A stretch of 64,000 nucleotides of DNA from CAWECB01 sp963807465. GTDB lineage: Bacteria > Patescibacteriota > Minisyncoccia > Minisyncoccales > Minisyncoccaceae. Both the position numbers and the translations under genes were made by a program. Below, in pieces: positions 10,448-19,204 of this stretch. Within the stretch, counting starts at the first letter, position 1; every line of letters begins with the position of its first letter. A model generated the notes under the pieces. The model saw only the letters and a program-made list of their open reading frames with translations, was not told the DNA's origin and made no database searches. The stretch is from NCBI GenBank assembly GCA_963807465.1, contig CAWECB010000003.1:124001-188000 (forward strand), written 5' to 3'.

Positions 10448-11690
10448 CTAATTTTCGAATTCCTCCCTGACAATCCTCCTATCGTCCCAAGCCTCTTTCC
10501 TCCCGTCTTCCCAGCAAATCCAGGGCTCGCATCCTTTCCCGTAATCACCACAACATCCCCTTTTTGGCCTAAGCTAAAGCTTTCCTTATTGCTTCCCGCG
10601 TCGAAAATCTTCAAGAGCTTATCCTTATTCTTTACTCCGACGCTACTTCATCAATTATGCCTTGGGGATTTTCATCGTAAGGGTCTTCGTTGGTGACAAT
10701 AATAAAATCTCCATATTGGTCGGCAAAACCTCCCAGAACTGGCCTCTTCCATTTATCTCTTCCTCCTCCACAAGAACCAAGAACACAAATGAGTTTTCCT
10801 TCTTTCGGCTTCACGAATTGGTAGACTTTTTCTAAGCGCCACGGGGACAAACGCATAATCGACGAAAACCTTAAATTGCCTTTCAATCACTTTCTCCATC
10901 CTTCCGGCTATCTGGGAAACTTCTTCGATGCCTTTCTGGCAATATTCCAACTCAATTCCTTCCGAAGCCGCGATGGCAATGGCCGCCAAAGCATTATATA
11001 CATTGAAGCTGCATAAAATCTTCAAATCAAAATTAATTCCTCCGACCTTGAACTTCGAACCCTTGTAAGATGGCCTTGATGTCTTCTCCTAATATGTCCG
11101 CCTTGGGATTATCGGCGCCGTAAGTAATTATCCTTTCTGCATAAAAAGCCCAAAAAATATTCGGCATGCTTGTCGTCCAGATTAATTATGTGGGTTCCTT
11201 TGACGCTTGCAAAGAATTTACCTTTGGCTTTTTTGTAATTCTCAAAGCTTCCGTGCGATTCTATGTGCTCCGGATTTAGGGTGGTAATCGCCGCCGTCTT
11301 GAAATTAATGAACCTGTGACGGTTTTGCTCCACTCCCTCCGAAGTTGTTTCAACAATTGCGATGTCGCAACCAGCTAATACTGCATCCTTTAAGAATTTA
11401 TTGATGACGAATCTGCCAGGCATGGTCATTTTTAGTTTATTTTCCTCTTCCCTGTCTCCAATCTTGAACATGATTGAAGTCAAGGCTGCCACCTTGAATC
11501 CTGCCTTTTCCAAAATCTTGCAGGTGATATTAATGACCGTGGATTTGCCGTTAGTCCCCGTTACCCCTATCACTTTTATTTTCTTCGATGGAAATCCGTA
11601 CATAAGAGCACTCAAAAAAGCCACACCGAGATGGTATAGATTGATTAGACTTTTGGGAACCAGCTTTCTTATAAAAGACTTTAGGGTCAT
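10448..11690 (-). pseudogene. murE: Mur ligase, MurE-like, frame broken
   Basis: The first 190 residues (from 11690) are intact: VIGVTGTNGKSTVINITCKI (ATP P-loop of Mur ligases), TTSEGVEQNRHRF, and AAITTLNPEHIESHGSFENY with the metal-binding carbamoyl-Lys region. Downstream pieces in other frames are NVYNALAAIAIAASEGIE, the Gly-rich CVLGSCGGGRDKWKRPVL, and VTNEDPYDENPQGIIDEVA. The last corresponds to the DNPR region that selects the third amino acid, and this variant cannot be assigned to DAP or Lys from sequence. The end GKGCEPWICWEDGRKEAWDD is in yet another frame. About 414 residues. ATGA overlap with ruvA upstream. Confidence 0.75.
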
Positions 11691-12253
11691 TTTGATAAAA
11701 ATTTCAAAGCTTCCTTTATCCTCCCTTCTGAGGTTTTAACATCTGGAGAGACTTGCTCTAAGGCGTCGGCAATGTCTTGCTTTGAAAAGCCCAAAGAAGC
11801 CAGAGCATCAAAAACCTCATCGCCCCTGCTTTTCTTTTTCCCAGCATGAACCTTATTTATTTCCCCTATCTTTCCCGTAATCTCCAATAATATCTTCTGA
11901 AGTTTTTTGACTCCAACCCCTTTGATTTCCCCAGGCATCTCTCCCTTTTCCAGTGTTTCTTTGAGTTTTTCCAAAGATCCTATTACTGCGAGGCTCATCG
12001 CCGTCTTGGGACCGACCCCAGAAACGCCTTTTAGGGTCTTGAAAAGCTCCAGTTCTTTTGTCGTTAAAAAGCCATATAATTCCATGACTTTCTCTCCCAG
12101 AAACAAGAATGTGTATATGTCCTTTTCTTCTCCGACGTTTAATTCCTTAAGGTTGTTGGGAGCCATAAATACCTCAAAACCGATCCCGGTCTTGTCCAAG
12201 ATTATTTTCTTGTCGTCTTTGTATATGACTTTTCCCAAAATGTGGCTGATCAT
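11687..12253 (-). CDS. ruvA: Holliday junction DNA helicase subunit RuvA
   Basis: 188 residues from MISHILGKVIYKDDKKIILD. Domain I is an OB fold with LYGFLTTKELELFKTLKGVS. Domain II has two helix-hairpin-helix motifs (GVSGVGPKTAMSL and IKGVGVKKLQKILLEI). Domain III at the C-terminus ends DALEQVSPDVKTSEGRIKEALKF. It binds four-way junctions and loads RuvB; ruvB and ruvC are elsewhere in this window. The start at 12253 fits the family N-terminus, and a -10 box lies only 7 bp upstream, implying a leaderless message. Confidence 0.93.
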   Translation of the reverse strand: MISHILGKVIYKDDKKIILDKTGIGFEVFMAPNNLKELNVGEEKDIYTFLFLGEKVMELYGFLTTKELELFKTLKGVSGVGPKTAMSLAVIGSLEKLKETLEKGEMPGEIKGVGVKKLQKILLEITGKIGEINKVHAGKKKSRGDEVFDALASLGFSKQDIADALEQVSPDVKTSEGRIKEALKFLSK

Positions 12254-12260
12254 TAAGGCC

Positions 12261-12266
12261 ATTATA
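12261..12266 (-). promoter_or_regulatory. Candidate extended -10 box for ruvA operon
   Basis: Minus strand TGtTATAAT, with TATAAT at 12266-12261. No good -35 is at the standard distance (a TTGAAT lies 14 bp upstream). With a start about 7 nt downstream the transcript would begin at the ruvA ATG itself. Confidence 0.4.
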
Positions 12267-12292
12267 ACACAAGGTATTAAATTCAAGAATAC

Positions 12293-12321
12293 TTGCATAT
12301 TTTGAATATTTGTTGTATATA
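12293..12321 (+). promoter_or_regulatory. Candidate promoter for rpsT, leaderless
   Basis: TTGCAT (12293-12298), 17-bp spacer, TATATA (12316-12321). The rpsT ATG is at 12329, so the predicted transcription start coincides with the start codon and there is no room for a Shine-Dalgarno site. Confidence 0.45.
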
Positions 12322-12328
12322 AATATAT

Positions 12329-12592
12329 ATGCCAATTACAAAATCAACAAAGAAACGCCTTCGTCAGAATCCCAAACGAAGAGCGATTAATATGAAAAGA
12401 ATATCCGAGATGAAAAAGCTACTAAAAGAAGCTTCCGTCTTGATTTCGGGCAAGGACAAGGGCGCCGTCGAGAAGATGCTCCCCCAGATATTCAAGGTCA
12501 TAGATAAGGCTGCAAAGAGAGGAGTCATTAAAAAAAATACGGCGGCGAGAAAGAAATCAAGAATCGCCAAGAAAGTTAATAATATAAAATAA
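12329..12592 (+). CDS. rpsT: 30S ribosomal protein S20
   Basis: 87 residues: MPITKSTKKRLRQNPKRRAI, then MKRISEMKKLLKE and the C-terminal basic helix KRGVIKKNTAARKKSRIAKK. This is the S20 three-helix bundle that binds 16S rRNA. Single-gene unit with its own promoter and terminator. The usual N-terminal 'MANIKSAKKR' is replaced by MPITKSTKKR, as in other CPR S20 proteins. Confidence 0.95.
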   Translation: MPITKSTKKRLRQNPKRRAINMKRISEMKKLLKEASVLISGKDKGAVEKMLPQIFKVIDKAAKRGVIKKNTAARKKSRIAKKVNNIK

Positions 12593-12615
12593 AAAGCCGG
12601 GGCAACCCGGTTTTT
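12591..12615. terminator. Bidirectional intrinsic terminator between rpsT and the HAD gene
   Basis: A-run, CCGGG-GCAA-CCCGG, T-run. Both strands carry a U-tract after the stem, so it can stop rpsT and the convergent tsaE...HAD operon. Confidence 0.75.
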
Positions 12616-12634
12616 CCTTACTAAGTATTCCTGT

Positions 12635-13267
12635 TCATAATATTCCTTTTATTTCCGACAGCGAATCGACCTGCTTCCAGGAATTTTTTACCAATTCTTC
12701 ATTATCGCCGTCGACAGCAATACCCCGCCCCGTCATCTTGAAAACCCCTATGTCGTTTTCTCCATCTCCCACAAAAACGATATCGCGTACATCCACCCCT
12801 TCTTTTCGGGCTAGTTCTTCCAATTTTTCTTTTTTAAACGGTCTACCGTCGCATTCGCTCTCAATCTTTACAAGTTCGCCTTTATCGTCAAAGACAAGGT
12901 GGCTGCCAGCATAGAATCCGTCTAAGCTCAATTTTCGTGAGAGCGGTTCAAGGCATTCGCCTACAGAGCAAGAAATCAGATATATCTTGTACTTTTTGGA
13001 TTTCAGATAGGAAATCAGGTCTTCCGCGCCTTCTTTGAAATAGTTATTGGCCGCCCAGAACCCGCAGATGAATTCCTTGCTTGCCTTGCCGGTTTTCCTA
13101 AAGGCCGAAACCATACCTTCCCAAAGACCATTAATAGAAATATCTCCTTTTTCGTATCTATTGAAAATGTCTTTGAGTTCTTGCTTGCTCTCCTCGAACA
13201 TTCCCCACGAATCCGCATCAATAAGGGTTCCGTTGACGTCGAAACAAATTATCTTTTTGTCTTCCAT
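12635..13267 (-). CDS. HAD-superfamily (SerB-like subclass IB) phosphatase
   Basis: 210 residues. Motif I is CFDVNGTLID, motif II is YLISCSVGECL (Ser), the Lys region is RPFKKEKLEELARKEG and motif III/IV is IVFVGDGENDIGVF. The alpha-helical cap (residues 15-85) is of the SerB type. Motif I reads DxN instead of the usual DxD: the nucleophile Asp is kept but the second acidic residue, the general acid/base in phosphatases, is Asn. Either catalysis is altered or the enzyme acts on another leaving group. Last gene of the operon that begins with tsaE, 1 bp after holA. Confidence 0.7.
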   Translation of the reverse strand: MEDKKIICFDVNGTLIDADSWGMFEESKQELKDIFNRYEKGDISINGLWEGMVSAFRKTGKASKEFICGFWAANNYFKEGAEDLISYLKSKKYKIYLISCSVGECLEPLSRKLSLDGFYAGSHLVFDDKGELVKIESECDGRPFKKEKLEELARKEGVDVRDIVFVGDGENDIGVFKMTGRGIAVDGDNEELVKNSWKQVDSLSEIKGIL

Positions 13268-13268
13268 A

Positions 13269-14168
13269 TTATATCTCTGAAATTAAAACGTCCAAGGCAA
13301 TACCTTGATCGACCCTGCCCACTTTTATATCCGAATCCAACTCGACTATCCTTGCATATATCCTTTTTAAGTCTTCTAAGGAAAAATTCTTCGCCTGCTG
13401 CATCGACTTCCTCATGACATAGGGATGCATCGCTATTTTGCCACCGCCCTTGACCGAAATAATGTTCCTTATCTGCGAAGCGATCATCGAGAGAAGATAG
13501 ATGGCCGAGTCCCCTTTCTCCATGTGACTCTTCAAGAGGTCGAACGCTCTTTTCTTGTCTTTTAGGGCTATGGCGTCCATTGTGTCAAAAACATTAGTTT
13601 CCGATTTAGGCCTAACCAGAAGCTTGACATCTTTTCCTGTTACACCCCTGGGGTTGTAATTGGCCAGTTTTGCTACTTCGTTCGATATCTGCCACAAATC
13701 GCCCCCCACGAAATCGGCCAACATTTCGATCGCCCCCTCATCAGCGGTCGCATTAAGCCTTTTGAATTCCTCCCTAATCCAGTCCTTCAGCAGCTTGCCT
13801 TCCAGAAAACTGAATTCTTGAAGTTTTCCATGTTTCTCTATAAATGACAGCAATTTTTCTTTCTTGGGGACGTCTTGTCTCTCGAAAAGCAAGAGCACGT
13901 TATCGGAATCGGCGAAAACCTCTCCTTTTTCGATTAAATCTTCTTTGAGCTTTGAATTGGAAAATGCATCAAGGAGGACTATCAGTTTCTTTTCCTTGAA
14001 CATTGATGCTCCGAGCATTTCATTCCGAAGGTCGTCAAAACTCACATTCTTACCCTCAAGATATCTCAAATTTAGGCCGCTCTTGTGCTTTTTCTTGTGC
14101 TCTTCCATTACCTCTCCCATCTTCTTCCTGGAGCTATATGTATCTTCTCCGTATAGAAGTATTATCAT
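13269..14168 (-). CDS. holA: DNA polymerase III delta subunit
   Basis: 299 residues from MIILLYGEDTYSSRKKMGEV. Domain I has the degenerate nucleotide-binding fold (KKLIVLLDAF, VLLLFERQDVPKKEKLL). There follow the linker helices GDLWQISNEVAKLANY and the C-terminal collar domain (FDLLKSHMEKGDSAIYLLSM, ALDVLISEI). This subunit opens the beta clamp for loading. The ATG at 14168 overlaps the mutM stop as ATGA, which favours it over a longer in-frame start. Confidence 0.88.
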   Translation of the reverse strand: MIILLYGEDTYSSRKKMGEVMEEHKKKHKSGLNLRYLEGKNVSFDDLRNEMLGASMFKEKKLIVLLDAFSNSKLKEDLIEKGEVFADSDNVLLLFERQDVPKKEKLLSFIEKHGKLQEFSFLEGKLLKDWIREEFKRLNATADEGAIEMLADFVGGDLWQISNEVAKLANYNPRGVTGKDVKLLVRPKSETNVFDTMDAIALKDKKRAFDLLKSHMEKGDSAIYLLSMIASQIRNIISVKGGGKIAMHPYVMRKSMQQAKNFSLEDLKRIYARIVELDSDIKVGRVDQGIALDVLISEI

Positions 14169-15046
14169 TTTTTCTTCTGGCATTTGGGGCAGTAGAAAGA
14201 ACTCCTGCCTCCCTGCTTTATCTTTTTTACTCTTCCTCCACAATACGGACACTCCTCGCCTTCCCTTTGGTACACTTGGACTAAATTTTGGAAACCTCCC
14301 TTTTCTCCCGACAGGTTCCTAAAATCGGAAAAGCTGTCCCCTTTCATCTCTATCGACTTATTCAATATCTTCCTCGTCGCATTATATATCTTCTTCAAAT
14401 CTTCCTTGTTCAATCTCGAAACATCTTCTTCGGGATGAATCCTGGCATCAAACAGTATTTCGGAGGCATAAATGTTACCTATGCCGGCAATGAAATTCTG
14501 ATCCATCAAAACCTGTTTTATCTTCCCCCTTTTTTTCTTTTCGAACAGTTTGGCAAAATCCTCAAAGGTAAAATCTTCTGCCAAAGGTTCGGGCCCAATC
14601 TTGCCGTAGTCTTCGGACCTTTCCAATTCTTCTTTTTTCCACAATTCGATTTTGGCAAATTTCCTGGGATCGGACAGGGCCAATTGCCTACCATCGTCGA
14701 GGAAAAATATTACATGGAGAAACTTATTCGTTGGGTCTTCCGAGAGCGGACCAGCGTTTTCCGCCACCCATTCTCCCTTTTTCTGCCTCCATTCACCGAC
14801 TAATAAATGGCCGGCGATTTTCTGGTGCACCAAAAGAACATAGCCGTCCGACAAGTCGATGAGAATGTTCTTCCCTCTTCTTCTCGCACCGATAATCTCT
14901 TTCCTTTTTATCTCTTTTTTGAAAACTTCTAGGGATGGCCTTTTTATCATCTTCGGCGCATCAGTCCAAACATCGAGAAAGGTCCCGTGTCGGACCTCTC
15001 TGTTTAAATCTCTGACTATTGTTTCTACTTCTGGAAGTTCCGGCAT
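14165..15046 (-). CDS. mutM: Formamidopyrimidine-DNA glycosylase (Fpg)
   Basis: 293 residues beginning MPELPEVETIVRDLNREVRH. Pro2 is the Schiff-base nucleophile and Glu3 the proton donor. The helix-two-turn-helix has DQNFIAGIGNIYASEILF, and the C-terminal zinc finger is CPYCGGRV...SSFYCPKCQ. It removes oxidised purines such as 8-oxoguanine. It starts in a TAATG overlap with the response regulator stop. Confidence 0.95.
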   Translation of the reverse strand: MPELPEVETIVRDLNREVRHGTFLDVWTDAPKMIKRPSLEVFKKEIKRKEIIGARRRGKNILIDLSDGYVLLVHQKIAGHLLVGEWRQKKGEWVAENAGPLSEDPTNKFLHVIFFLDDGRQLALSDPRKFAKIELWKKEELERSEDYGKIGPEPLAEDFTFEDFAKLFEKKKRGKIKQVLMDQNFIAGIGNIYASEILFDARIHPEEDVSRLNKEDLKKIYNATRKILNKSIEMKGDSFSDFRNLSGEKGGFQNLVQVYQREGEECPYCGGRVKKIKQGGRSSFYCPKCQKKK

Positions 15047-15414
15047 TATCCTATAATATTCTTTAACTTGTTAACGATTTCCTGCGGCGTGAAATGAGCC
15101 TTGACCAAAAAGTCGACTGCGCCCAATTTTAATCCTCTTTCAATATCCTCGGCCTGTCCCAAATTAGAAAGGATGACTACGGGGATATTGGCCGTTTCTG
15201 GATCTTTTTTCGCTTTTTCTAAAACCTCGAACCCGTTAATGCCAGGCAATATAAGATCCAAGAGAACGACGTCGGGCTTAACTTCCTTTATCTTTATGAG
15301 TCCGGTCTCGCCATCGGCCGCTGTCTCGACTTCGTAATCAAGGCTTAAGAGCTTCTTATTCATAAGCTCCCTTAGAAACTTGTCATCTTCTATAAGTAAT
15401 ATTTTTTTGAGCAT
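15046..15414 (-). CDS. Single-domain response regulator (CheY-like receiver)
   Basis: 122 residues, receiver domain only. The acidic pair is LIEDDKFLREL, the phospho-acceptor Asp lies in DVVLLDLILPGINGFEVLEK, the Thr/Ser position is PVVILSNLG, and the conserved Lys is in DFLVKAHFTPQEIV. No DNA-binding or output domain follows, so it must act by protein contact. It lies 60 bp after the histidine kinase and overlaps mutM, so the kinase is the probable partner. Confidence 0.9.
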   Translation of the reverse strand: MLKKILLIEDDKFLRELMNKKLLSLDYEVETAADGETGLIKIKEVKPDVVLLDLILPGINGFEVLEKAKKDPETANIPVVILSNLGQAEDIERGLKLGAVDFLVKAHFTPQEIVNKLKNIIG

Positions 15415-15474
15415 ATTTTGAATCTCTATGTTATTAACTATATTTTATACCTCCCAGAAAAAACGTCAACACGT

Positions 15475-16629
15475 TCACGCGAATGGGACGGTAAAGAAGA
15501 ATGTTGACCCCTTGCCATCTTCTGATTCGAACCATATTTTCCCCTTGTGGGCCTCTATGATGTTCTTGCTCGTATATAGACCGAGGCCGGTACCCTCGGT
15601 TTCCATTCTTATGGCGTTCTCTCCACGGAAGAACTTGGTAAACATCCTCGCCTCCTGGGATTTCGGTATACCAACACCAGAGTCCTTTATCTGAAACAGC
15701 GCATCGTTACCCTTCTTTTCAAGTGTGATATTGATGGATCCGCCGTTCGGAGTGTATTTTATGGCATTCTCCAAAAGATTCTGAACCACGAGGCCAATCT
15801 TCTCCTTGTCGGCATAGATCTCAGGCATGGGCTCTTTCGGCATTTCCTTGCTGAATTTCAGGTTCTTCATTTTGAGTAGCTCTTCGCAATTATCAATAAT
15901 GCTATCGACGACATCCTCAAGCTGAGTCGGCTCCTGTTTGTATAAGAATCTTCCCTCTTCTATCCTTGTAACGTTCAGTAAATCATTGATAAGATGTATC
16001 ATCCTCTCATTGCTTTCGTATGTCTTATCTAAAAGATCCCTCTGCTCCGCGCTTATGGCCCCCGTGTCGCCGTCGAGTATCATCCTTATGGTCCATTTGA
16101 TAGCCGACAAGGGCGTCCTCAATTGGTGAGCGGCGATAGAAACGAATTCGGTCTTCATCGCTTCTATTAGTTTGTCTCTGGAAACATCCCGGAGAATTAT
16201 GAGTGTTCCTTTTTCTTCTGATTCCGTCTTCAATCCTACTGTAGTAACCTCGAGCACGAGCTTTTCCTTAAGCGCCACTTCTTTCCTCGTCATCATTCTA
16301 ACCTTTCTTTTGTTCTCGTCCTTCAAGACGTCGTAAAGCGGTTTAAGGGCTGGAGAGGCAACTAAGTCAAAAATGTCTTTGCCCGAAATTTCGTCTTTGG
16401 GTTTTCCGAGAAAGTCGCTTACGAGAGGACTGGACAGCTCAACCTCGTTGGCCACATTCAAAAACAAAACCCCATCGGTAAGGTTTTCTATGATCGCCAA
16501 TGTCTTGTTCTTTTCGTCAACGGCTATCTTCCTGGCCTCTTCGGTGTCTTCAAGGATATTTAAAAGCGCCACCCTGACTCTTCGAAGCGCCTCTTCTTTC
16601 GTTTCCTTGATGTTTATTTCTTCATCCAT
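15475..16629 (-). CDS. Soluble PAS-domain sensor histidine kinase
   Basis: 384 residues. No membrane helix. A short coiled coil (about 1-45) is followed by a PAS domain (about 50-160, LAIIENLTDGVLFLN). The HisKA dimer has AAHQLRTPLSAIKW (phosphorylated His). In the HATPase domain NLLENAIKYTPNGG is the N box, DSGVGIPKSQ is G1 and GTGLGLYTSKNIIEAHKG is G2. Cytoplasmic location suggests an internal signal. ATG at 16629 was chosen because AAAGGA sits 5 nt upstream and the longer start would overlap the upstream gene by 26 bp. Confidence 0.92.
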   Translation of the reverse strand: MDEEINIKETKEEALRRVRVALLNILEDTEEARKIAVDEKNKTLAIIENLTDGVLFLNVANEVELSSPLVSDFLGKPKDEISGKDIFDLVASPALKPLYDVLKDENKRKVRMMTRKEVALKEKLVLEVTTVGLKTESEEKGTLIILRDVSRDKLIEAMKTEFVSIAAHQLRTPLSAIKWTIRMILDGDTGAISAEQRDLLDKTYESNERMIHLINDLLNVTRIEEGRFLYKQEPTQLEDVVDSIIDNCEELLKMKNLKFSKEMPKEPMPEIYADKEKIGLVVQNLLENAIKYTPNGGSINITLEKKGNDALFQIKDSGVGIPKSQEARMFTKFFRGENAIRMETEGTGLGLYTSKNIIEAHKGKIWFESEDGKGSTFFFTVPFA

Positions 16630-16642
16630 GCTTTCCTTTAAT

Positions 16643-17569
16643 TTACCATAGTTTGAGATTTTGACCAATGATTTTTTTATCTTCTCCCGAAATATTCTTG
16701 ACTAGGCTGTGGAAATTAAAACTTTCAAGCATTTTAATTACCTCCTTGTCGTCGTATCCGCCCCATTCGCAGTCTTTCGCGTTAATGTCGACAGGAACAT
16801 CTCTTTTAATCTCCGATAAGTGCCTGCTCAAAAAGGCCTTATCTTTATCTTCTAGAAGTTTTTCTTTTATCTTTTCCGGGATATCGGCCTCCCCCTTCTC
16901 CAGCTTGACGTAAAGATTTTCAATATTTTCGAATTCTTTAATGAGCCTAATCGCCGTCTTTTCCCCGATGCCTTTGACGCCCGGGATATTGTCCGAAGCG
17001 TCTCCCCTCAGAGCCTTATAATCTATTAATTGCATCGGTGTCAGCCCCTCGTACTTCTCTTTGACTGCTTCTTCGTTGTAGATGACCGTATTCTTCACCC
17101 CCTTGCTTAAAAAATATACCGACGTGTTGCTATCGACCAGCTGGAGATTATCCAGGTCTCCCGATACGATAACATTTTGGGCGTCGCTCCTTTTATTTAA
17201 AGGATTGGAAAGCGTCCCGATAAGATCATCCCCCTCGTACCCCGCCTTTTCGAAAACAGGAACATTAAATGTTTTCAGAACTTCCTTGACCATTGGTATC
17301 TGCTCGTACAATTCGTCCGGAGCCCTTTTTCGCTGCGCCTTATAATCTTTAAAGGCCTGCTTCCTAAAAGTCGGCTCGGGGACGTCGAAGCAGGCAACCA
17401 GGTATTTCGGCTTCAATTCTTTTAGAAGTTTGAATAAAACTAGAAGGAATCCGTAAACCGCATTAACTACCTTGCCGCCTTTTGTTGTCAGCGGCGGCAA
17501 AGCGTGGAAGGCACGGTGGATTATCGAATTACTATCAATAATGACGAAATTTGCTTTGTTATTCTCCAT
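16643..17569 (-). CDS. Stand-alone 5'-3' exonuclease (PolA N-terminal domain type)
   Basis: 308 residues, only the FEN-like 5' nuclease part of DNA polymerase I. Metal ligands are FVIIDSNSIIHRAFHALPPL, VACFDVPEPTFRKQ, KAGYEGDDLIGTL and IVSGDLDNLQLVD. The helix-hairpin-helix DNA clamp is DNIPGVKGIGEKTAIRLI. The proofreading and polymerase domains are missing, so either a separate polymerase exists elsewhere or this enzyme works alone in primer/flap removal. It overlaps tsaE by 11 bp. Family: PF02739/PF01367-type. Confidence 0.9.
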   Translation of the reverse strand: MENNKANFVIIDSNSIIHRAFHALPPLTTKGGKVVNAVYGFLLVLFKLLKELKPKYLVACFDVPEPTFRKQAFKDYKAQRKRAPDELYEQIPMVKEVLKTFNVPVFEKAGYEGDDLIGTLSNPLNKRSDAQNVIVSGDLDNLQLVDSNTSVYFLSKGVKNTVIYNEEAVKEKYEGLTPMQLIDYKALRGDASDNIPGVKGIGEKTAIRLIKEFENIENLYVKLEKGEADIPEKIKEKLLEDKDKAFLSRHLSEIKRDVPVDINAKDCEWGGYDDKEVIKMLESFNFHSLVKNISGEDKKIIGQNLKLW

Positions 17570-18014
17570 AATTGAAAATCTTGATTTTTCTCTTGTCCTT
17601 TTCTGAAGCTTTGAACTTTATTATTATGATGTTTCCGGGTAGAAGGTTTTTAATCCTCTCTCCCCACTCTATGCAGACGATGTTTCTAGGATTAGAAATT
17701 ATTTCTTCAAATTCGAGAGCCTCTACCTCTTTTTCTTCCTCGACTCTATAACAGTCAAAATGATAAAAATCCTTGAACTTACCCTTTTTCAATCCGTACC
17801 TGTTCATAATGATGAACGTTGGGCTGAGGATGCTTTCCCTAATCCCGAGGCCCCGTCCGAATCCCTGTATAAACGTGGTCTTGCCAGCACCCAGATCTCC
17901 TTCGAGCGACAAGACGACTGCTCCTGGCGTAGATAATTTTTCCGAAAGTGTGCCGTGGGCAATTTGCTCCCCCAAGGCGACCGTTTCGGAAGGATTGTTG
18001 GTCACATATTCCAT
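17559..18014 (-). CDS. tsaE: tRNA t6A37 biosynthesis ATPase TsaE
   Basis: 151 residues. The P-loop is LSLEGDLGAGKTTFIQGFGRG and the following strand is SPTFIIMNRYG. The typical DFYHFDCYRVEEEKEVEAL and a Walker-B-like CIEWGERIKNLLP come next. TsaE is the ATPase that recycles the TsaBD complex forming N6-threonylcarbamoyl-adenosine at tRNA position 37. It is the first gene of the seven-gene minus operon. A TATAAT at 18030-18025 places transcription start only a few bases before the ATG. Confidence 0.93.
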   Translation of the reverse strand: MEYVTNNPSETVALGEQIAHGTLSEKLSTPGAVVLSLEGDLGAGKTTFIQGFGRGLGIRESILSPTFIIMNRYGLKKGKFKDFYHFDCYRVEEEKEVEALEFEEIISNPRNIVCIEWGERIKNLLPGNIIIIKFKASEKDKRKIKIFNYGE

Positions 18015-18060
18015 ATGTTTTTAGATTATACTATTTTTGAAAAGAAAATGAAAATTCCGA

Positions 18061-18089
18061 TTGACTTTTGCCTTATAATACAGTATTTT
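18061..18089 (+). promoter_or_regulatory. Candidate promoter of the DHH-pilB unit
   Basis: TTGACT (18061-18066), 17-bp spacer, TATTTT (18084-18089). The ATG is at 18101. A TATAAT at 18074-18079 has no -35 at the right distance and could be an alternative -10. Low-certainty call by eye. Confidence 0.35.
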
Positions 18090-18100
18090 AAAGGAAAGAT

Positions 18101-19201
18101 ATGGATGGACTAGAGCAGGCAAAAATTGGCATCGACAGTGCTAATAATATAGGGATTTTGACGAAAAACAATGCAAATGACGATGCCATAGCAACCACCT
18201 TGGCACTTTTTTTTGCATTGAAGAATATTGGCAAAAAAGTCTTCTTCCCGATAGAGCAGCTTCCGGAGAAAATGCTACTTCTACTGAAAAACAAAGAACA
18301 GAAAAAGTTCCACATCTCGTTCAAAGAAGAGGTTTCCGAAGTTTATTATGAAAAACGAGACAACGGCATAGACCTTTATGTCACTCCCAAGAACGGAGAC
18401 ACTGATAGTGAAAAGTTTTCCTGCAATACCGTTTCCGGACTGGATTATCTGACCTCGGGTAGCTCTTCCGATTTCGACCTTTTAATCACGGTTGGAATAC
18501 AGGATTTCAGCGAAGTTGAAGAATTGTGCGAAAAGAACCTAGATCAGCTTTACGCATGCACGATTATAAACATCGACAACAACCTTTCAAACCAGAACTA
18601 CGGGGAAATCAATCGAATAGAAGACAAGGAGTCTCTTTCCCAGAACGCTAGTTGCCTCATAAAATACCTGGGCGGAGAATTCCTGAACAAGGAAGCTGCC
18701 AGCTTCCTTTTGTTCGGACTTACCTCTTCGCCCGAGAACACGACGAATAAAAAGAATCTACCGACCGTAAGATGGCTCTTTAAGCACGGCGGGGACTTGA
18801 GTATCCTGTCAAAAGCCGAAGAAAAAGACCATCCGCCGCAAATGAAGATACTCGAAGCCGTTTTGAAGAACCTTACCTTCCTTGAAGATGATAACATTTA
18901 CGTTTCGACGATTTCGGAGGATAATATGAAAGAGAGTGGAGCGATTTCAAGGGACCTAGCCTTTGTGGTTGAAAAAGTAAAAAGCTTTTTCAAGATTCCT
19001 TCCTTTCTCCTTCTTTGGGAAAGTCACTCTTCTCCCATAATGGTCAAGGGTATCTTCTACTCCGAAAGAAAGTCTTTAGTTGAAAGGATAACGAATAATT
19101 ACAAAGGTATATTTAAAGGAGCGGGAGCGCTGTTCCTGACCGACGAATCATCAATCGAGGCAGCCAAAGAAAAAGTCCTCTCCAATTTATTAAAGAAATA
19201 A
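18101..19201 (+). CDS. DHH-superfamily phosphoesterase-like protein
   Basis: 366 residues. NNANDDAIATTLALFFAL corresponds to the first DHH motif, usually DGDAIGS-like with metal-binding Asp; here NDDA. ACTIINIDNNLSNQNYGEIN occupies the place of the DHH motif, with IDNN replacing DHH. ASFLLFGLTSSPENTTN matches the fourth motif. The motif residues are degenerate, so nuclease or pAp-phosphatase activity is uncertain. It is only 3 bp upstream of the pilB-type ATPase and so co-transcribed. This pairing recurs in CPR genomes as I recall it, but no function is established. Confidence 0.6.
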   Translation: MDGLEQAKIGIDSANNIGILTKNNANDDAIATTLALFFALKNIGKKVFFPIEQLPEKMLLLLKNKEQKKFHISFKEEVSEVYYEKRDNGIDLYVTPKNGDTDSEKFSCNTVSGLDYLTSGSSSDFDLLITVGIQDFSEVEELCEKNLDQLYACTIINIDNNLSNQNYGEINRIEDKESLSQNASCLIKYLGGEFLNKEAASFLLFGLTSSPENTTNKKNLPTVRWLFKHGGDLSILSKAEEKDHPPQMKILEAVLKNLTFLEDDNIYVSTISEDNMKESGAISRDLAFVVEKVKSFFKIPSFLLLWESHSSPIMVKGIFYSERKSLVERITNNYKGIFKGAGALFLTDESSIEAAKEKVLSNLLKK

Positions 19202-19204
19202 CAT

